A stretch of DNA of 64,000 nucleotides, from the IMG/VR virus record IMGVR_UViG_3300021961_000044, positions 28,987 to 92,986 of that record; one strand, written 5' to 3'. Position 1 is the first letter of the stretch. The number at the start of each line of letters is the position of its first letter. The notes under the pieces are model-generated. The model had not been told where the DNA came from. It made no database searches and was given only the letters and a program-made list of their open reading frames with translations. A program made the translations under genes and the position numbers. Below are positions 63,339 through 64,000 of this stretch, one piece after another. The DNA is from a virus.

Positions 63339-63453
63339 TGAATGGTGCGAACAAGAAATCATAAATGCCTATATTGAAGCAGCAGAGTGTGATGAGTATT
63401 TGTTTGGAGATTATGACTATTGTAAAGAATGGGGAGTAGGCATAACTACTTAA
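63301..63453 (+). CDS. Small acidic Cys/Tyr-rich protein overlapping nrdB end
   Basis: A 50-residue protein (start MLPKILSQDSNYDEWCEQEI; AYIEAAECDEYLFGDYDYC) read in another frame from inside the nrdB 3' end, overlapping it by 38 bases. Three Cys and many Tyr/Asp residues occur. The start is weak in ribosome site. It fills the gap before a terminator and may be a small companion of the reductase. No family recognised. Confidence 0.45.
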   Translation: MLPKILSQDSNYDEWCEQEIINAYIEAAECDEYLFGDYDYCKEWGVGITT

Positions 63454-63464
63454 GTATTATAGAT

Positions 63465-63489
63465 AGAGGAGGCAATACTCCTCTTTTTT
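63465..63489 (+). terminator. Terminator after nrdB operon
   Basis: AGAGGAG pairs with CTCCTCT around a GCAATA loop and a T run follows. It ends the primase-nrd transcript. Confidence 0.85.
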
Positions 63490-63492
63490 ATT

Positions 63493-63648
63493 GTGTCAAA
63501 AAATCAACTGAAGAAAGACGAATTTAGAGTTCGTGTGTTAAACTTAAAAAACGAATTACATCAAGAAGGATGGTCTCAGGGCATCTCTCATCTTGCTGAT
63601 AAATATCTGAACAAGGTTCTTGATATGATTGATGAGTATAGATATTGA
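63493..63648 (+). CDS. Small hypothetical protein
   Basis: A 51-residue protein from a GTG start right after the terminator (MSKNQLKKDEFRVRVLNLKN start; HLADKYLNKVLDMIDEYRY end). It is basic and helical. The end overlaps the endonuclease start by 17 bases. No family recognised. It could be a small regulator of the endonuclease unit, but this is a guess. Confidence 0.5.
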   Translation: MSKNQLKKDEFRVRVLNLKNELHQEGWSQGISHLADKYLNKVLDMIDEYRY

Positions 63649-64000
63649 TTATGAAAACCCCTGGATGTATAATGAGAGTGCTTTTACCAGTGATGATATT
63701 GGGGATAACTACGGTTTTGTTTATCTCATTACCAATCTCACCAACGGACGAGCGTACATTGGTAGAAAGTATTTTTGGTCTCACCGAAAACCGCCAGGAA
63801 AAAAACGCAGAGTAAAAAAAGAATCCGATTGGAAAAAGTATTATGGGTCTTGTCCAGAACTTAAAGAAGAAATTGAACAACTTGGGAGACAAAATTTTAG
63901 TCGAACTATCTTGTCTCTACATAAAACAGCTGGCAAAACAAACTACGAAGAAACAAGACAACTCTTCACCAATAATGTCCTCACCGAGTCCCTTGACGAC
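63632..64000 (+). CDS. GIY-YIG endonuclease (cut by window edge)
   Basis: The visible 123 residues contain a GIY-YIG-type core: YGFVYLITNLTNGRAYIGRK near residues 27-46, with Tyr, Tyr-Ile-Gly and Arg placed for catalysis, followed by a basic stretch KPPGKKRRVKKESDWKKYYG. The end lies beyond the window. Such genes in T4-like phages are often Seg-type homing endonucleases. The neighbouring reductase genes are a frequent target of homing elements; no intron or intein was seen in nrdA or nrdB here. Confidence 0.78.
   Translation, partial: MSIDIDYENPWMYNESAFTSDDIGDNYGFVYLITNLTNGRAYIGRKYFWSHRKPPGKKRRVKKESDWKKYYGSCPELKEEIEQLGRQNFSRTILSLHKTAGKTNYEETRQLFTNNVLTESLDD

Overview
The window is a continuous stretch of a T4-like marine myovirus genome, most likely a cyanophage infecting Synechococcus or Prochlorococcus. 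All recognisable genes lie on the + strand, are tightly packed (many ATGA or TAATG overlaps) and are AT-rich. The T4 morphogenesis set (gp13-gp23, gp3) and replication set (gp41, 43, 44, 45, 46, 47, 55, 61, 62, UvsX, UvsY, UvsW, RegA, NrdA/B) are present. With them come genes typical of cyanomyoviruses: a CobS-type AAA ATPase, Hsp20, MazG and a family of Sm-like small proteins. No photosynthesis gene was recognised, so the cyanobacterial host is an inference from gene content.

Layout. 1-3.3 kb: neck, tail-stabiliser and small-terminase genes (gp13-gp16). 3.3-14 kb: a structural island with fibre-like proteins, including a 1065-residue collagen-like fibre ending in an S74 self-cleaving chaperone, and a cluster of small basic, cysteine-rich proteins; it separates gp16 from gp17. 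14-25.3 kb: gp17 to gp23 and gp3, the packaging, sheath, tube, portal, protease, scaffold and capsid genes. 25.3-32.4 kb: recombination and late-transcription genes (UvsY, UvsW, gp55, gp47, gp46) and a short nucleotide-sugar dehydrogenase. 32.4-36 kb: a vWA/metalloprotease-like gene broken by one frameshift, then CobS. 36-43.3 kb: clamp, clamp loader, Dam, RegA, Hsp20. 43.4-51.8 kb: micro membrane proteins, Sm-like proteins, gp43, UvsX, an oxygenase, gp41, MazG. 51.8-58.7 kb: a tRNA-Ala and a second late block holding a nucleotidyltransferase with a T4-like capsid-targeting N-terminus and a large K/E-rich EF-hand protein. 58.8-64 kb: primase, ribonucleotide reductase and a GIY-YIG endonuclease cut by the window edge.

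Regulation. Promoters resembling host sigma-70 sites (TTGACA/TATAAT-like) stand before gp55, the tRNA, the primase-nrd operon and a small operon at 43.7 kb. A TAAATA-type box resembling the T4 late promoter TATAAATA stands 15-60 bases before many structural genes and uvsW. Rho-independent terminators close several blocks. Early host-type transcription would make gp55 and replication proteins, and gp55 with the gp45 clamp would then switch on the TAAATA-driven structural genes.

Most interesting points: candidate capsid-targeting sequences (M-K-x-F-x-Q-F-L-x-E) on three virion-block proteins, matching the FLSE processing site in gp23; a CobS/vWA-HEVGH pair with a one-base lesion; four Sm-like paralogues; a terminator whose 3' arm contains a promoter -35 box; and a fibre built from duplicated modules.
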